DNA from: Kamptonema formosum PCC 10802
GTDB lineage: Bacteria; Cyanobacteriota; Cyanobacteriia; Cyanobacteriales; Oscillatoriaceae
DNA: 64,000 bases
Assembly: GCF_000332335.1 (NCBI RefSeq)
Contig: NZ_KB235948.1
Location: forward strand, 5,304,871 to 5,368,870
Direction: 5' to 3'
Part shown: positions 17,886-27,403 of the stretch, one piece after another
Layout: each line of letters opens with the position of its first letter
How positions within the stretch are numbered: the stretch's first letter is position 1
Program-made: the position numbers and the translations under genes
Notes under the pieces: model-generated
Database searches by the model: none
What the model saw: the letters and a program-made list of their open reading frames with translations, nothing else
What the model was told of the DNA's origin: nothing

Positions 17886-18485
17886 TTAAACCTGCCGGTG
17901 CATTCCATTAAGAAACTCTCTCCTCGATTCAAGTCGGGAAGGCATTATAACACAGCGCGCCAGCAAATCCAAATCCAACTCCGGCAAAAACTCGCTGCGA
18001 GAAAGTTGCTCATACTCCTCCCCGCGAAGCCGGTAGAGAGAGAGCCGGTTATCTTCCCAAAACCAGACCTCAGCGATCTTCAAACGCTTGTACTTTTCCA
18101 GCTTATTGATGCCGCCACTGGTAATGACTACCTCAACGGCCAAGTCAGGACGATCTTTTTTGTCCCCTATATAATAGGACTCATCAGGCTCAAAGGATAC
18201 TTCCCTGCTTTCATCCTCACGAGTCGCACTGCCTACAGGGATGAATTCTATTTCCCTCTCAAAAAAGTAAAGCTCCAGCAAAATAGCTATGTTTTTTTTC
18301 AGGTTTTCGTGTGGCTCTCCAATCGTCATAAGCTCCACCCGCCCATCCAGATAAGATATCCGCACACCAGGCACATTTCCAATCACAGCTTGAATCTCCT
18401 TGAATTGCTTCCAGCTGTGACGCCCTGGCAAGACAAACCGCTGTTCTTTGACTGCAATTATTTGTTGGGAAACTGGTGCCGTCAT
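17886..18485 (-). CDS. Uma2-family PD-(D/E)XK nuclease-like protein
   Basis: 199 residues. Features: SWKQFKEIQAVIGNVPGVRISYLDGRVELMTIGEPHENLKK (the family's YxDGxxxxMxxxxxxH), RPDLAVEVVITSGGINKLEKYKRLKIAEVWFWE (D-x-x-x-E-V core with catalytic Lys) and a C-terminal LDLDLL helix. It looks intact, unlike the copy at 4581. Cellular role unknown. Confidence 0.85.
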   Translation of the reverse strand: MTAPVSQQIIAVKEQRFVLPGRHSWKQFKEIQAVIGNVPGVRISYLDGRVELMTIGEPHENLKKNIAILLELYFFEREIEFIPVGSATREDESREVSFEPDESYYIGDKKDRPDLAVEVVITSGGINKLEKYKRLKIAEVWFWEDNRLSLYRLRGEEYEQLSRSEFLPELDLDLLARCVIMPSRLESRREFLNGMHRQV

Positions 18486-18512
18486 ACCCTTAGCGCTCCT
18501 AGATTGAGGTGC

Positions 18513-18546
18513 CAGAAACCCGGTTTCTTAAAGAAACCGGGTTTCT
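18513..18546. terminator. GAAACCCGGTTTC hairpin between two minus-strand genes
   Basis: Perfect inverted repeat AGAAACCCGGTTTCT, loop TAA, AGAAACCGGGTTTCT. It lies 15 bases beyond the stop of the transketolase-like gene's downstream side and just upstream of the Uma2 start, so it could end transcription of the large gene. It belongs to the dispersed hairpin family. Confidence 0.5.
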
Positions 18547-18561
18547 CAACTCCATTATAGC

Positions 18562-20775
18562 TTAATGCAGCAACTCAATCGCACGCTTCGTCAGCGCCTC
18601 AGCAGTCAGCCCATTAAACGCCATCAACTCACCGGCACTGGCAGTGGTTTCTCCGCGCTTCCACGCGAAAGTGTCCCGCTTGCAATTCGCGCGCAGCAGC
18701 ACGGGTTCCAGCATCGCAGAAGCGCCGCCGGTGACCGCAATCAGCGCGTCGCCATCAAACAGCTGGGCAAACCCAGCATCATCCAAAAATCCGCCATCCG
18801 CTTCCGAACAAGTATCCCACGCAACATCGTGCGGGCGGTAAAGCCGGCGGGGGCTGACAACGGAAACAATCCGCACGCCAATCCCCTCAGTTTCCAAAAA
18901 TGCCGCTGCTTCAAACACCGGCATCAGCGTCATGTCGCCAACAACTGCAAACACAACTTTTTTGTCGCCCGCCACCTCTTGCAGCAGCACCGCACCGTCG
19001 CGCAAAGCTTGGCGAGTTTGCTCAAAAGTCGTGCGCACCGGCAGCGGCGACTTGCTGGCAGTAATCACAACCCCCTTATTCTTTGTCGCCAGCGCCCACT
19101 CGTAGCAAACTTGGATGCTGTTGGCATCGGGAGGGAACAGCGGGAACACATTGCCATTGCGCATCATCGCCGCAAAATAAGCCTCAATTTCCGGACGCTG
19201 GTGAGTCCACCCATTGCGCCCTTGCTCCAGCGCACCGGCAGTAAACAGCGTCACCGTAGAAGGAGTCGGGCGGCGCAATTCTGCCATCGCTTGCGTCACC
19301 GTCTGCCAAATCGGCAGCCCGTTAATGGCAAAAGATTCATAAGAGCACCAGAGACTGCGAGCGCCCATCAAAGCCAAACCCACAGCCAAGCCGGCGCAAG
19401 CGTCCTCACTCAGCGGTTCGTAAACTTGCCCGTTGGGGGTTTGATTGTAAAGCTCATCCGCCGTAGGGTGGATAATCTTCAGGGCTTGGTTAATATTAGC
19501 AATTCCCGAAGCTTCATTGCCGTCAGCATTAGTGACGAGGAAGCTGCGGTCGCTCTGGCCAACCTTAGCCACCAAACGCCCCATTGACGTAGTAGCAACC
19601 TTCGGATCGCCGCCAATCGCATATTCTTCCAGAGGCAACTCACCCAATTCTGGCAGCGGCAGCACAAATTCCGTCACAGCGGTTTTGGCAGCCGGCCCAC
19701 CCCCGGCACGCTCAAAATTCGTGCGCACCAACTGCCAACCTTCCGGCGCGAGAGCGCGCCCTTTCAAAGCTTCTGCAATGTGCGGCGCATCGAGCGTGTC
19801 CTTGGGATAGAGGTTGTGAGATTTCGCCCCCCGCGCGTGCACGCCGGCACCTTTCAGCTGCTTGATGATAAACGCCGTCCGCGTGCCGCTCAGAGCGGAT
19901 TTAGCCGCTTTGTCAGCAGCAACGAGCACAGTTTTGGTAAATTCCAGCCGTTTTTCCAGGGAGAAAGCAGTGCTGTCCACATAATCGCCCGGCTGGTTTT
20001 TATCGTCAAACTCCTTAGCATCGACCAAGATAACTTCTTCAAAGCCGTTGCCTTTCCAGTAAGCGATCATTTCTTCGCTGGATTTAGTGGAAACCATGCT
20101 GTGGTGTTCTTGGCTGTAGCCGTTCCAAACCAGCACCGGCAGGAAATTGGTCACGCCCGCATAGGCGGTGTGGAAGTGCGCCATGCTGCTCATCACATAG
20201 GGCTCGCCCATACCGCCGTCGCCGATAGTGAAGGGGAAGAGTTTGTCGCGGTGGAGGAGGGCTGCGGCCATTGCGAAGTGCTGCCCCTGTCCCAGGGGGC
20301 CGGCGGGGGCTAGAATGCCGGGGATGTATCCGGAGAGGTGTCCCAAAAGGCCGTGCTTTTCCCGGAAGCGATCGCGCAACTGCTGCACGGTGAAAATCCC
20401 CATGTCCTCCAGGGAGCGGTCGAGGAACATGGCGCTGTAAAAGCCGGGGGCGTGGTGGCCCACTTCCGTAAGAATGTTCTTGTAGCCCAGCATGACGAGG
20501 GCGGCGTGAGCTTCCGCAGAGCTGGCAAATCCGCCCGGGTGTCCGGAGGCTTTGCTGCCGGTGATTTGCAGGGTGAGGTAGCGCAGGGCGTCGGCAGCCA
20601 GGAGAGTCTGGAAGGCAGCGGCAGGAGCTGCGGGGTCTGCGATCGCAGCGCGGCCTTCTGCGATCGCGGGGGCTTGGCCGTAAGTCTCGAACCCGGGAAG
20701 GGCTTCGCCGAAATATTGAATCCCCTCACAAAATGCCGGGGAAGCTTGGGTGGCCGCTTGGGTCGGTGTGGTCAT
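18562..20775 (-). CDS. Transketolase/phosphoketolase-like ThDP enzyme
   Basis: 737 residues. N-terminal ThDP domain: SGHPGGFASSAEAHAALVML, GPLGQGQHFAMAAAL, the cofactor motif GDGGMGEPYVMSS with Asn about 27 residues later (VWNGYSQEHHSM). Middle domain: TNADGNEASGI, YEPLSEDACAGLAVGLALMGARSLWCSYESFAING and FTAGALEQGRNGWTHQRPEIEAYFA. The C-terminal domain (VVGDMTLMPVFEAAAFLETEGIGVRIVSVVSPRRL) resembles phosphoketolase. The length and the QRPEIE segment favour the phosphoketolase branch over transketolase, but the usual GDGE is GDGG. It probably acts on sugar phosphates in carbon metabolism; the substrate needs testing. Confidence 0.8.
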   Translation of the reverse strand: MTTPTQAATQASPAFCEGIQYFGEALPGFETYGQAPAIAEGRAAIADPAAPAAAFQTLLAADALRYLTLQITGSKASGHPGGFASSAEAHAALVMLGYKNILTEVGHHAPGFYSAMFLDRSLEDMGIFTVQQLRDRFREKHGLLGHLSGYIPGILAPAGPLGQGQHFAMAAALLHRDKLFPFTIGDGGMGEPYVMSSMAHFHTAYAGVTNFLPVLVWNGYSQEHHSMVSTKSSEEMIAYWKGNGFEEVILVDAKEFDDKNQPGDYVDSTAFSLEKRLEFTKTVLVAADKAAKSALSGTRTAFIIKQLKGAGVHARGAKSHNLYPKDTLDAPHIAEALKGRALAPEGWQLVRTNFERAGGGPAAKTAVTEFVLPLPELGELPLEEYAIGGDPKVATTSMGRLVAKVGQSDRSFLVTNADGNEASGIANINQALKIIHPTADELYNQTPNGQVYEPLSEDACAGLAVGLALMGARSLWCSYESFAINGLPIWQTVTQAMAELRRPTPSTVTLFTAGALEQGRNGWTHQRPEIEAYFAAMMRNGNVFPLFPPDANSIQVCYEWALATKNKGVVITASKSPLPVRTTFEQTRQALRDGAVLLQEVAGDKKVVFAVVGDMTLMPVFEAAAFLETEGIGVRIVSVVSPRRLYRPHDVAWDTCSEADGGFLDDAGFAQLFDGDALIAVTGGASAMLEPVLLRANCKRDTFAWKRGETTASAGELMAFNGLTAEALTKRAIELLH

Positions 20776-20976
20776 GCTGAATACCCTAAATGACAGTAAT
20801 GCTGGGAGCGATTTAACAAATATTTTATGGGTTTTGGGACTTCAGAATTTAAAAAGCTAATTAATCTTGCTTTTGCTTCCGATTAGAGGGCGCTATCGCT
20901 CTCAATCGGAAATTTTCCTGGGAGGGGGCGGGGAGTGGGGAATGGGGTGATGGCAGTTGGGTCCAAAGGCCGGCAC

Positions 20977-21077
20977 GTTTCAATCCCGTTTCCGGGATTG
21001 CTGCTGGCCACAAATCTTCTCCTCCTACCCCCTGCTGAAATCATTGTCGCATTGATATGGGCTGCGCTTGCACAACC
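20977..21077. repeat. ~100-base repeat shared with DUF1648 pseudogene
   Basis: Begins GTTTCAATCCCGTTTCC and includes TGAAATCATTGTCGCATT and TTGCACAACC. The reverse complement of 24963-25060 has the same blocks in the same order. No coding potential. Confidence 0.75.
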
Positions 21078-21416
21078 CTTGATGCGGAGCACCGGCACTA
21101 CCGCAGGCATTGCACTTAACAGACGGCATCTGGGGAGTTATACTGGAGTTGCCCGCTGACGCCGGTGCGCGACAAGCTGCTGCCAGCCCTGGACTGGGGG
21201 ATGACCCAGACTGTGATGGCCATTTTCCCACTGCCGCAACTTCCGCTCTCTGTCAGGTTTCGCGCTCGGTTTGCCCCCGGGGATCTGATTGCCTTTCCTC
21301 GCGTCACCAGATGGCTGGATGGGGATTGCGGGCGGCCAGTTTGCTCTTGTAACGGTGCGGGTTCCGTGTGTTTATTGCACCGGCTGATCCGGATCTCTCT
21401 TAGCCGGCTCGCTCAA

Positions 21417-21500
21417 GAGTCGGAGCGGTTTTTGTGCGGGCAATTTTCGCCGTTGGAGTATTTGCCGTTTGGGTTGGGGGTGAGACAAGTGTGTCGATCT
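21417..21500 (+). pseudogene. Cytochrome P450 heme-loop fragment
   Basis: Reads ESERFLCGQFSPLEYLPFG then LGVRQVCRSG. This matches the heme-binding loop of the intact P450 at 35746-37116 (ERFLEKQFSPYEYLPFG, GGNRRCIG). The heme Cys is retained, but no flanking P450 sequence remains recognisable. A short relic. Confidence 0.7.
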
Positions 21501-21949
21501 GGCGCGGGCTCAGTTGCGCTGGCTCGCCGGCGCAACGCGGCTGACCTGGCGCGGGCTCACCGGCAGGTAGTGTGACGGTGGCGGCGGGTGCGCCGCCGCA
21601 ACAATTGGCCCTCTTGCGTGCCGGTGTGCCGCCGGCTCGCCAGCCACCCCTTCTTGCCGGTGACGGCACTCTGCCAGTGCTGATTTTGGAACATAAAATC
21701 CGAGTGAACACTGGCTCTATTGTGAGTTGAGCGCAAAGTTTCTTAAAGATACAGCAACGACTTGCCGCCGTCCCACGGCTAAAATACACAAACTTATCAA
21801 CCGTAAATTGTCGCACTTTCCGCCCCGGTTCCCCGTGGCGCTCCTGCGCGCGAGCCGGCTCACTTGCGCGGCTCCGAGAGATCAATCAGAATAAAAAAGG
21901 CAGACACAAAACTTAAGCTTTCTCTCATATTTATATATACTTTCCGTTA

Positions 21950-23857
21950 ATGAGCGCCCTCCCCTCTCCCAATGGGCTGCTGCCTGAACAGCCACCCTTC
22001 GCTTCCCCCTCACCGCCCCTGACTCGCATCCTCAACCGCCTGCAGCCGACGCCGGAAACCATTGTCATGATTTTGGCAGTGCTGATTGGCGGCAGCACCG
22101 GCATGGGAGTCGTCACCTTTCACTACCTGATCCACCTGATCCACAGCCTGACGATGCAGGATTTGATGGGAGTGATTTTTCCTTGGGGCCCTTGGACACT
22201 GGCCTTAGCTCCCACCCTCGGCGGAATCATCATCGCCCTGATGCGCTGGCGCTCGCCAGACTTTGGCCCAGGCATTTCCTCAATGATTGCAGCTGTCGAG
22301 CAAGCATCGCGCACCGTGCCCCTCGCCCTCAGACCGGTCACAAAAATGGTGGCTGCTTCCGTTTCCCTGGGAACCGGCGCGTCCTTAGGGCCAGAGGGGC
22401 CGAGCGTAGAAATTGGAGCCAACTTCGGCATGCTCGTGGGGCAGGCGATCCACGTCTCCCAAGAGCGGCAGCGCTTGCTCCTGGGTGCCGGTGCCGCAGC
22501 CGGTTTAGCCGCTGGGTTCAACGCCCCGATTGCCGGCGTGTTCTTTGCCGTGGAAGTCGTGCTGGGCACAACCTTTGTCACCTCAGCCGTCAGCGTCGTG
22601 CTGCTGGCGGCGGTGGTGTCGGCTTTAATCGCTCAGATTGGGCTGGGTTCGCAGCCGGCTTTCACCCTGCCGGACTATGCTGTCCGCTCACCGCTGGAAC
22701 TGCCCCTGTATGTGGGCTTGGGCTTGTTGGCCAGCATCGTCTCCCTCGCCCAAACCCAGTCGATTAAGTTCGCTCGGCGCTGCTTTCAAGGGGATCTGCC
22801 AGGGTTGAGCTGGTTCCGCCGGGTTCCGAAGTTCATCCATCCCGTAATTGGCGGAGCCTGCGTCGGCGTGGTGGCCCTCAAGTGGCCGCAAATCATGGGC
22901 ATTGGCTACGAAACCATAGAAGCCATGCTGCAAGATGTGGAGTTTTCCCAGCAGCTGCTGCTAACCCTCCTGGGACTAAAGCTGGTGATGACAGCGATTA
23001 GCCTCGGCAGCGGATTAGTCGGTGGCACGTTTGCCCCATCCATGTATCTGGGGGCGTCTTTAGGCTCAGCTTACGGAAAAATCCTGCCGGCTGTTCTGCC
23101 AGCAATTAGCCAGAATATTGCGGCACCGCCGGCTTACGCGATGGTGGGCATGGCCGCCGTGCTGGCGGCGAGCGCCCGCGCTCCCCTGACATCTATATTA
23201 TTGCTCTTTGAGCTGACGCGAGACTACCGGATTGTCCTGCCCTTAATGGCTGCAGTGGGGCTGAGCGTCTGGCTGGTGGAGCGCTTGAAGCCAGCCCAGA
23301 CTGACAGCGCGAAATTCCAGCAGATGGGGCTGAATATCGAGCAAGATTACAATCGGGAGCTGTTGCAGAAAATTACGGTTGCGGAATTGATGCAGCCCGC
23401 TTTGCTCCTGCCTGCAACCATGACGGTGATTGAGGCCGGTCTGGCTTTGACGAATAATAACTGCCACAGCGGTTTGGTGATTAATGAGGCAAAAAGGCTG
23501 ATTGGGATTATTACGTTGCGAGACGTTAATCGCGTCCTCTCACGAGTTAAATCGGATTCTCTGGAGAGTTATTTAGCCCACCAGAAGATTGCTGACCTCT
23601 GCACTACTGACATCTTGTTTGCATACCAGGACGAGCCGGTGGCTGAGGCCCTAGACCGCATGGCAGCGCGAGGCTTGCACCAGCTGCCGGTGGTCGATCG
23701 AGACAATCCTTATGAAGCTTTGGGGTTGCTGGACGAGCAGGGAATTTCCCTGGCCTCTCAGCTGGCTGTGACGCGAGATGTCATGCGGGGTTACTGCGCC
23801 TTGCCAGCACTCCCTGAGAAAGAGCAGGAGGTGGAGCGAGTCAAGCAGCCGGTGTGA
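21950..23857 (+). CDS. CLC-family chloride channel/antiporter with CBS pair
   Basis: 635 residues. The membrane part (about 35-445) has the CLC signatures GPGISS, GTGASLGPEGPSVEIGANFG (the gating Glu of G-x-E-G-P is present), AAGFNAPIAGVFFAVEVV and SGLVGGTFAPSMYLGASLG. The C-terminal cytoplasmic part carries two CBS domains (about 475-530 and 545-605; HSGLVINEAKRLIGIITLRDV and LHQLPVVD), which bind adenine nucleotides in relatives. It moves chloride or exchanges it for protons across the membrane. Whether channel or exchanger cannot be decided here. Confidence 0.92.
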   Translation: MSALPSPNGLLPEQPPFASPSPPLTRILNRLQPTPETIVMILAVLIGGSTGMGVVTFHYLIHLIHSLTMQDLMGVIFPWGPWTLALAPTLGGIIIALMRWRSPDFGPGISSMIAAVEQASRTVPLALRPVTKMVAASVSLGTGASLGPEGPSVEIGANFGMLVGQAIHVSQERQRLLLGAGAAAGLAAGFNAPIAGVFFAVEVVLGTTFVTSAVSVVLLAAVVSALIAQIGLGSQPAFTLPDYAVRSPLELPLYVGLGLLASIVSLAQTQSIKFARRCFQGDLPGLSWFRRVPKFIHPVIGGACVGVVALKWPQIMGIGYETIEAMLQDVEFSQQLLLTLLGLKLVMTAISLGSGLVGGTFAPSMYLGASLGSAYGKILPAVLPAISQNIAAPPAYAMVGMAAVLAASARAPLTSILLLFELTRDYRIVLPLMAAVGLSVWLVERLKPAQTDSAKFQQMGLNIEQDYNRELLQKITVAELMQPALLLPATMTVIEAGLALTNNNCHSGLVINEAKRLIGIITLRDVNRVLSRVKSDSLESYLAHQKIADLCTTDILFAYQDEPVAEALDRMAARGLHQLPVVDRDNPYEALGLLDEQGISLASQLAVTRDVMRGYCALPALPEKEQEVERVKQPV

Positions 23858-23862
23858 GTCTA

Positions 23863-23896
23863 AGAAACCCGGTTTCTTTAAGAAACCGGGTTTCTC
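23863..23896. terminator. GAAACCCGGTTTC hairpin after the CLC gene
   Basis: Perfect inverted repeat AGAAACCCGGTTTCT, loop TTA, AGAAACCGGGTTTCT, starting six bases after the CLC stop codon. A plausible factor-independent stop signal, although no T-run follows. Confidence 0.5.
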
Positions 23897-24440
23897 AGCA
23901 CCTCGCTATATTAACGGATAAAATACCATACCGCCGACAGGCGGGAGGCGTCAGCCCCAGTTTTTTTGACTGCCCCACTTTTCAGGCGTCCCCGTCAAGT
24001 GGCACTTCTGTGCTAGAGAGGAGCCACTGCAATCAGGGAGCCGATACTTTTTTGCTAACAACCTTTAACAGTCGCTAACAAATACTGTAGGGGTGGGTTT
24101 ATCAAAAATGTCTCTGGGAAGTTGAGATGCTGGTAAACCCGCCCCTACTTTAGCTCTCAACCAAGGCGTATCAGCCAATGCCCGCAGTCAAATCCCACGA
24201 TCACTATACATGAAAGCAATCTAGATCCCATTTACCACTTTATAAAGTTAAAGAAACGGGTATCTAAACTCAGGAAACTCAGGAAAGTCCACCCACCTTT
24301 GGTTTTTAGGTTAAGATGGCTCCCTATTTTAAGGCAACCGTCCGCCTTTGGTTCTCGGGCTAGTGCCGGCTGCCTTAAGCAAAGTATAGCATACAATGGC
24401 TAAGCGGAACGCTCTCAAGGGCTGCTGCTGGTAGCCCCCC
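23897..24440. other. Intergenic region
   Basis: No gene seen. It contains a TGTAGGGGTGGGTTTA ... TAAACCCGCCCCTA inverted pair at about 24086-24154, of the same type as at 5497-5868. Confidence 0.5.
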
Positions 24441-24755
24441 TCAGAAGCGGAACTGTGCCACTGACTCCGTGTAGTGGATGGGCAGAACACACTCGAGATT
24501 CTCGTGGGGGCGAGGAATCAGGTGGTAGGAGAGCAAAAGCTGCTCCTGAGTGTTCACTCTTTTTACTGACTCAACCCCAGCCGCCACTGAGGTTTGCACC
24601 TCAGAGACATCCCCCCGGACAATCACTGTGTAGCGGGCGCTGCTAACCTTTTCCATCCCAACCAGCGTCACGCGGGCGGCTTTGACCATCGCGTCAGCCA
24701 CCGCCAGCGCCGGCGGAAGACCTTTTACTTCAACCATGCCGACTGCAAATGGCAT
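24441..24755 (-). CDS. Carboxysome shell protein, CcmK paralogue (BMC domain)
   Basis: 104 residues, one BMC domain: [68 protein letters not shown], then [22 protein letters not shown]. The KVSSAR pore region replaces the KIGSAR pore of CcmK2; RPHENLE supports CcmK rather than another BMC type. It forms hexameric tiles of the beta-carboxysome shell. ATG at 24755 with AGGAG upstream. It is a solitary gene away from any ccmKLMN cluster, as satellite ccmK genes usually are. Confidence 0.9.
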   Translation of the reverse strand: MPFAVGMVEVKGLPPALAVADAMVKAARVTLVGMEKVSSARYTVIVRGDVSEVQTSVAAGVESVKRVNTQEQLLLSYHLIPRPHENLECVLPIHYTESVAQFRF

Positions 24756-24899
24756 AGCGCTTTTCTCCTGAATCAACGGCATCTGTCAGTCTAATTGTAC
24801 GATTCACCGGCTGCGGAAATTCACTAGGCACAGGGACCGGCACGCTTTCCTGCCCCTACAGCGCCACTCTTGCCGGCCTATGCCCCGCAAGCTGGGCCA

Positions 24900-25504
24900 C
24901 TAACGCGCCCGATACGCTTGCCAGAAATAGAAGCCGGTCGTGGCAAAGATGGGAGCATCCCGGTTGTGCAAAGAAGCCCATATGAATGCGACAATGATTT
25001 CACCAGGGGGCAGGAGGAGAGGATTTTTGGCCAGCGAATCTTTGGAAACGGGATTGAAACGGCACAAACCCCACACCCAGTCCCTCCGCCTTGCCCAAAG
25101 CCACCTGGACCGTCCCCCACGCCACCCACGCAAACAGGCCGATCAGTTCCGCCTTCAGCCAGCTCTTGCAATTCACCAGCCAGCCGGTACTGTCGCGCCG
25201 CATTCTCCGAGGTGATTGGCACCGGATAATTAAACGTGTGGGGGAACCGGCTCAGTACCGTCAGCCCCATATAAATAGCAGCGCTCAAGGCGGGGAACAG
25301 CCAGAGTATGGCCTTGGCACCCCAGCCATCCGGCATTCCCGACAGGCCAAAATGAACCGGAATCACCGGCGGAAGCGCTTTCCAGGATTGGACTGGGAGG
25401 GCGACGCTCAGCACCGTGCCGGCAGCTGCTACAATGTCAAGCACTGTCGCAGCCGGTGAGCGCGGGATGGAGAGGATGGGCCGGTTTGCTTGCTTGTCCG
25501 TCAC
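24900..25504 (-). pseudogene. DUF1648-family membrane protein, broken
   Basis: Starts normally (ILSIPRSPAATVLDIVAAAG, IPVHFGLSGMPDGWGAKAILW, NYPVPITSENAARQYRLAGEL). A one-base shift near 25165 is needed to continue as WLKAELIGLFAWVAWGTVQVALGKAEGLG. Then about 100 bases of repeat (24963-25060) intervene before DAPIFATTGFYFWQAYRAR and stop at 24900. Several predicted membrane segments. Function of DUF1648 proteins is unknown. Confidence 0.8.
24963..25060. repeat. ~100-base repeat inserted in DUF1648 gene
   Basis: Inverted copy of 20977-21077, with GGAAACGGGATTGAAAC at one end and GTTGTGCA at the other. It separates two collinear parts of the DUF1648 frame. Confidence 0.75.
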
Positions 25505-25591
25505 AGTCGGAATGATGGCTTGGGCGTCGGTTTATACTTTAAAGATAGCCAATTGACATTCCCACCGGCAGCCGGCACCCTTGAAGTTTTC

Positions 25592-25632
25592 CCATCTAAA
25601 ATCTAAAATCTAAAATCTAAAATCTAAAATCG
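25592..25632. repeat. Tandem heptamer ATCTAAA
   Basis: About five to six head-to-tail copies of a 7-base unit (ATCTAAA). It resembles the short tandemly repeated heptamers known in filamentous cyanobacteria. Similar ATCCAAA runs are at 41702-41735 and inside the family 4 elements. Confidence 0.8.
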
Positions 25633-25692
25633 GTTAGAATCCAAAGCAGGTCATGCAGAAAATATTGTTTTCGTCCCTGCCGGTAGCCACCT

Positions 25693-27165
25693 ATGATTGC
25701 CACAGAAAAACAGCAGCGCAACTGGAAACCAATTATTAAGCAATTTGAAGCCGCCGTCGGGAAAACCGGCGTCGTCCAGCGAAAAGAAGAGTTGCTCACC
25801 TACGAGTGCGACGGACTGCCCAGCTACCGCCAGCGACCGGCAGTTGTCGTCCTCCCCCGCACCACCGAGGAAGTGGCAGAAGTCGTGAAAATATGCGACC
25901 GCAACCAAATCCCCTGGGTGGCTAGGGGTGCCGGCACCGGCCTGTCGGGAGGTGCCTTGCCGGTGGAAGACTGCGTGCTGGTGGTCACCGCCTTGATGCG
26001 GAAAATCCTCAAAGTTGACCTGGAAAATCAGCGCGCTGTCGTCCAACCGGGGGTGATAAATAACTGGGTGACGCAAACTGTCAGCGGTGCCGGTTTCTAC
26101 TTCGCCCCCGATCCGTCCAGCCAAATTGTCTGCACAATTGGCGGCAACATCGCTGAAAATTCCGGCGGCGTACACTGCCTGAAATACGGCGTCACCACCA
26201 ACCACGTTTTAGGGTTAAAATTGGTGCTGCCGGATGGTTCAATTGTAGATGCCGGCGCGGAGATTCCGGAAATGCCAGGCTATGACCTCACCGGCGTGTT
26301 TGTCGGTTCCGAAGGCACCTTGGGCATCGCCACAGAAATCACCCTGCGCATTCTCAAGACCCCGGAATCGATTTGCGTGCTGCTGGCAGATTTTACCAGC
26401 ATTGAAGATGCCGGTGCCTCCGTTTCCGACATCATCAGCGCCGGCATCATTCCCGGCGGCATGGAAATCATGGACAACCTCAGCATCAACGCCGTGGAAG
26501 ATGTTGTCGCCACCGGCTGCTATCCCCGCGACGCGACTGCTATACTGTTAGTAGAAATCGACGGCTTAGAAGTGGAAGTCGCCGCGAACAAGCAGCGCGT
26601 TGCCGAGATTTGCAAGAAGAATGGGGCGCGGAACATCACAACAGCAAGCGACCCAGAAACCCGCCTGAAACTGTGGAAAGGGCGCAAAGCGGCCTTTGCC
26701 GCAGCCGGACACATGAGTCCGGATTATTACGTACAAGATGGGGTAATTCCCCGCACGCAGCTGTCGTATGTGCTGACAGAGATTGAGGCGCTGTCGCAGA
26801 AGTACGGCTACCGGATTGCGAATGTGTTCCATGCCGGTGATGGCAATCTCCACCCACTGATTCTTTTCGACAATTCAGTTCCTGGTGCGCTGCATGTCGT
26901 GGAAGAATTGGGCGGAGAAATTCTCAAGCTTTGTGTGCGAGTTGGGGGAAGCCTTTCTGGGGAGCACGGCATTGGGGCGGACAAGAAGTGCTACATGCCC
27001 GATATGTTCAGCGAGACGGATTTAGAAACCATGCAGTGGGTGCGGGAAGTGTTTAATCCTAAGGGGCTAGCAAATCCGGGGAAGATGTTCCCCACGCCGC
27101 GCACCTGCGGGGAAGCCGCACGCGCTAAGATGGCGAAGAAGATTGAGGGGGCGGAGGTGTTTTAA
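25693..27165 (+). CDS. glcD: Glycolate dehydrogenase FAD subunit GlcD
   Basis: 490 residues. PCMH FAD-binding domain: VVVLPRTTEEVAEVV, VARGAGTGLSGGALP, APDPSSQIVCTIGGNIAENSGG and GSEGTLGIATEITLRI. C-terminal FAD-linked oxidase domain: NVFHAGDGNLHPLILFD and GGSLSGEHGIGADKK, which supply flavin and substrate contacts. It oxidises glycolate from photorespiration to glyoxylate together with GlcE and GlcF, whose genes lie about 5.6 kb downstream on the same strand. Confidence 0.93.
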   Translation: MIATEKQQRNWKPIIKQFEAAVGKTGVVQRKEELLTYECDGLPSYRQRPAVVVLPRTTEEVAEVVKICDRNQIPWVARGAGTGLSGGALPVEDCVLVVTALMRKILKVDLENQRAVVQPGVINNWVTQTVSGAGFYFAPDPSSQIVCTIGGNIAENSGGVHCLKYGVTTNHVLGLKLVLPDGSIVDAGAEIPEMPGYDLTGVFVGSEGTLGIATEITLRILKTPESICVLLADFTSIEDAGASVSDIISAGIIPGGMEIMDNLSINAVEDVVATGCYPRDATAILLVEIDGLEVEVAANKQRVAEICKKNGARNITTASDPETRLKLWKGRKAAFAAAGHMSPDYYVQDGVIPRTQLSYVLTEIEALSQKYGYRIANVFHAGDGNLHPLILFDNSVPGALHVVEELGGEILKLCVRVGGSLSGEHGIGADKKCYMPDMFSETDLETMQWVREVFNPKGLANPGKMFPTPRTCGEAARAKMAKKIEGAEVF

Positions 27166-27186
27166 AAGGTTACTTTGTTTTAAAAC

Positions 27187-27402
27187 GCTACCTCGTTTGG
27201 GAGGCTCCGCCTCCCCCCCCCCTCTCCGTCAACAACCCTCGTTCCCAGGCTCCGCCTGGGAATGCCTATTGGGAGGCTCCGCCTCCCCCCTCCTTCCCCT
27301 GACCAACTCTCGTTCCCAGGCTCCGCCTCCCCCCTCCTTCCCCTGACCAACTCTCGTTCCCAGGCTCCGCCTGGGAATGCCTATTGGGAGGCTCCGCCTC
27401 CC
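27187..27402. repeat. REP palindrome cluster left of RAYT
   Basis: Several tandem copies of CCCAGGCTCCGCCTGGG and GGGAGGCTCCGCCTCCC units with the CTCGTT lead. Palindromic, between glcD and the transposase. Confidence 0.85.
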
Positions 27403-27403
27403 G

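Larger units (their letters stand above)
20776..21949. other. Long intergenic region with relics
   Basis: No intact gene. It contains a ~100-base repeat at 20977-21077, a P450 fragment at 21417-21500, and a G+C-rich stretch with several CTGGCGCGGGCTC copies (21495-21570). Promoters for the CLC gene probably lie in the A+T-rich end (21890-21949). Confidence 0.6.

Noticed and set aside
20977-21010. GTTTCAATCCC-type sequence resembling a cyanobacterial CRISPR repeat
   Set aside because: Only single copies at 20977 and (inverted) 25060, no spacer-repeat periodicity and no cas genes.
21165-21575. 136-codon plus-strand frame
   Set aside because: Only the part at 21417-21500 resembles a protein (P450 relic); the rest is unrelated sequence in an accidental open frame.
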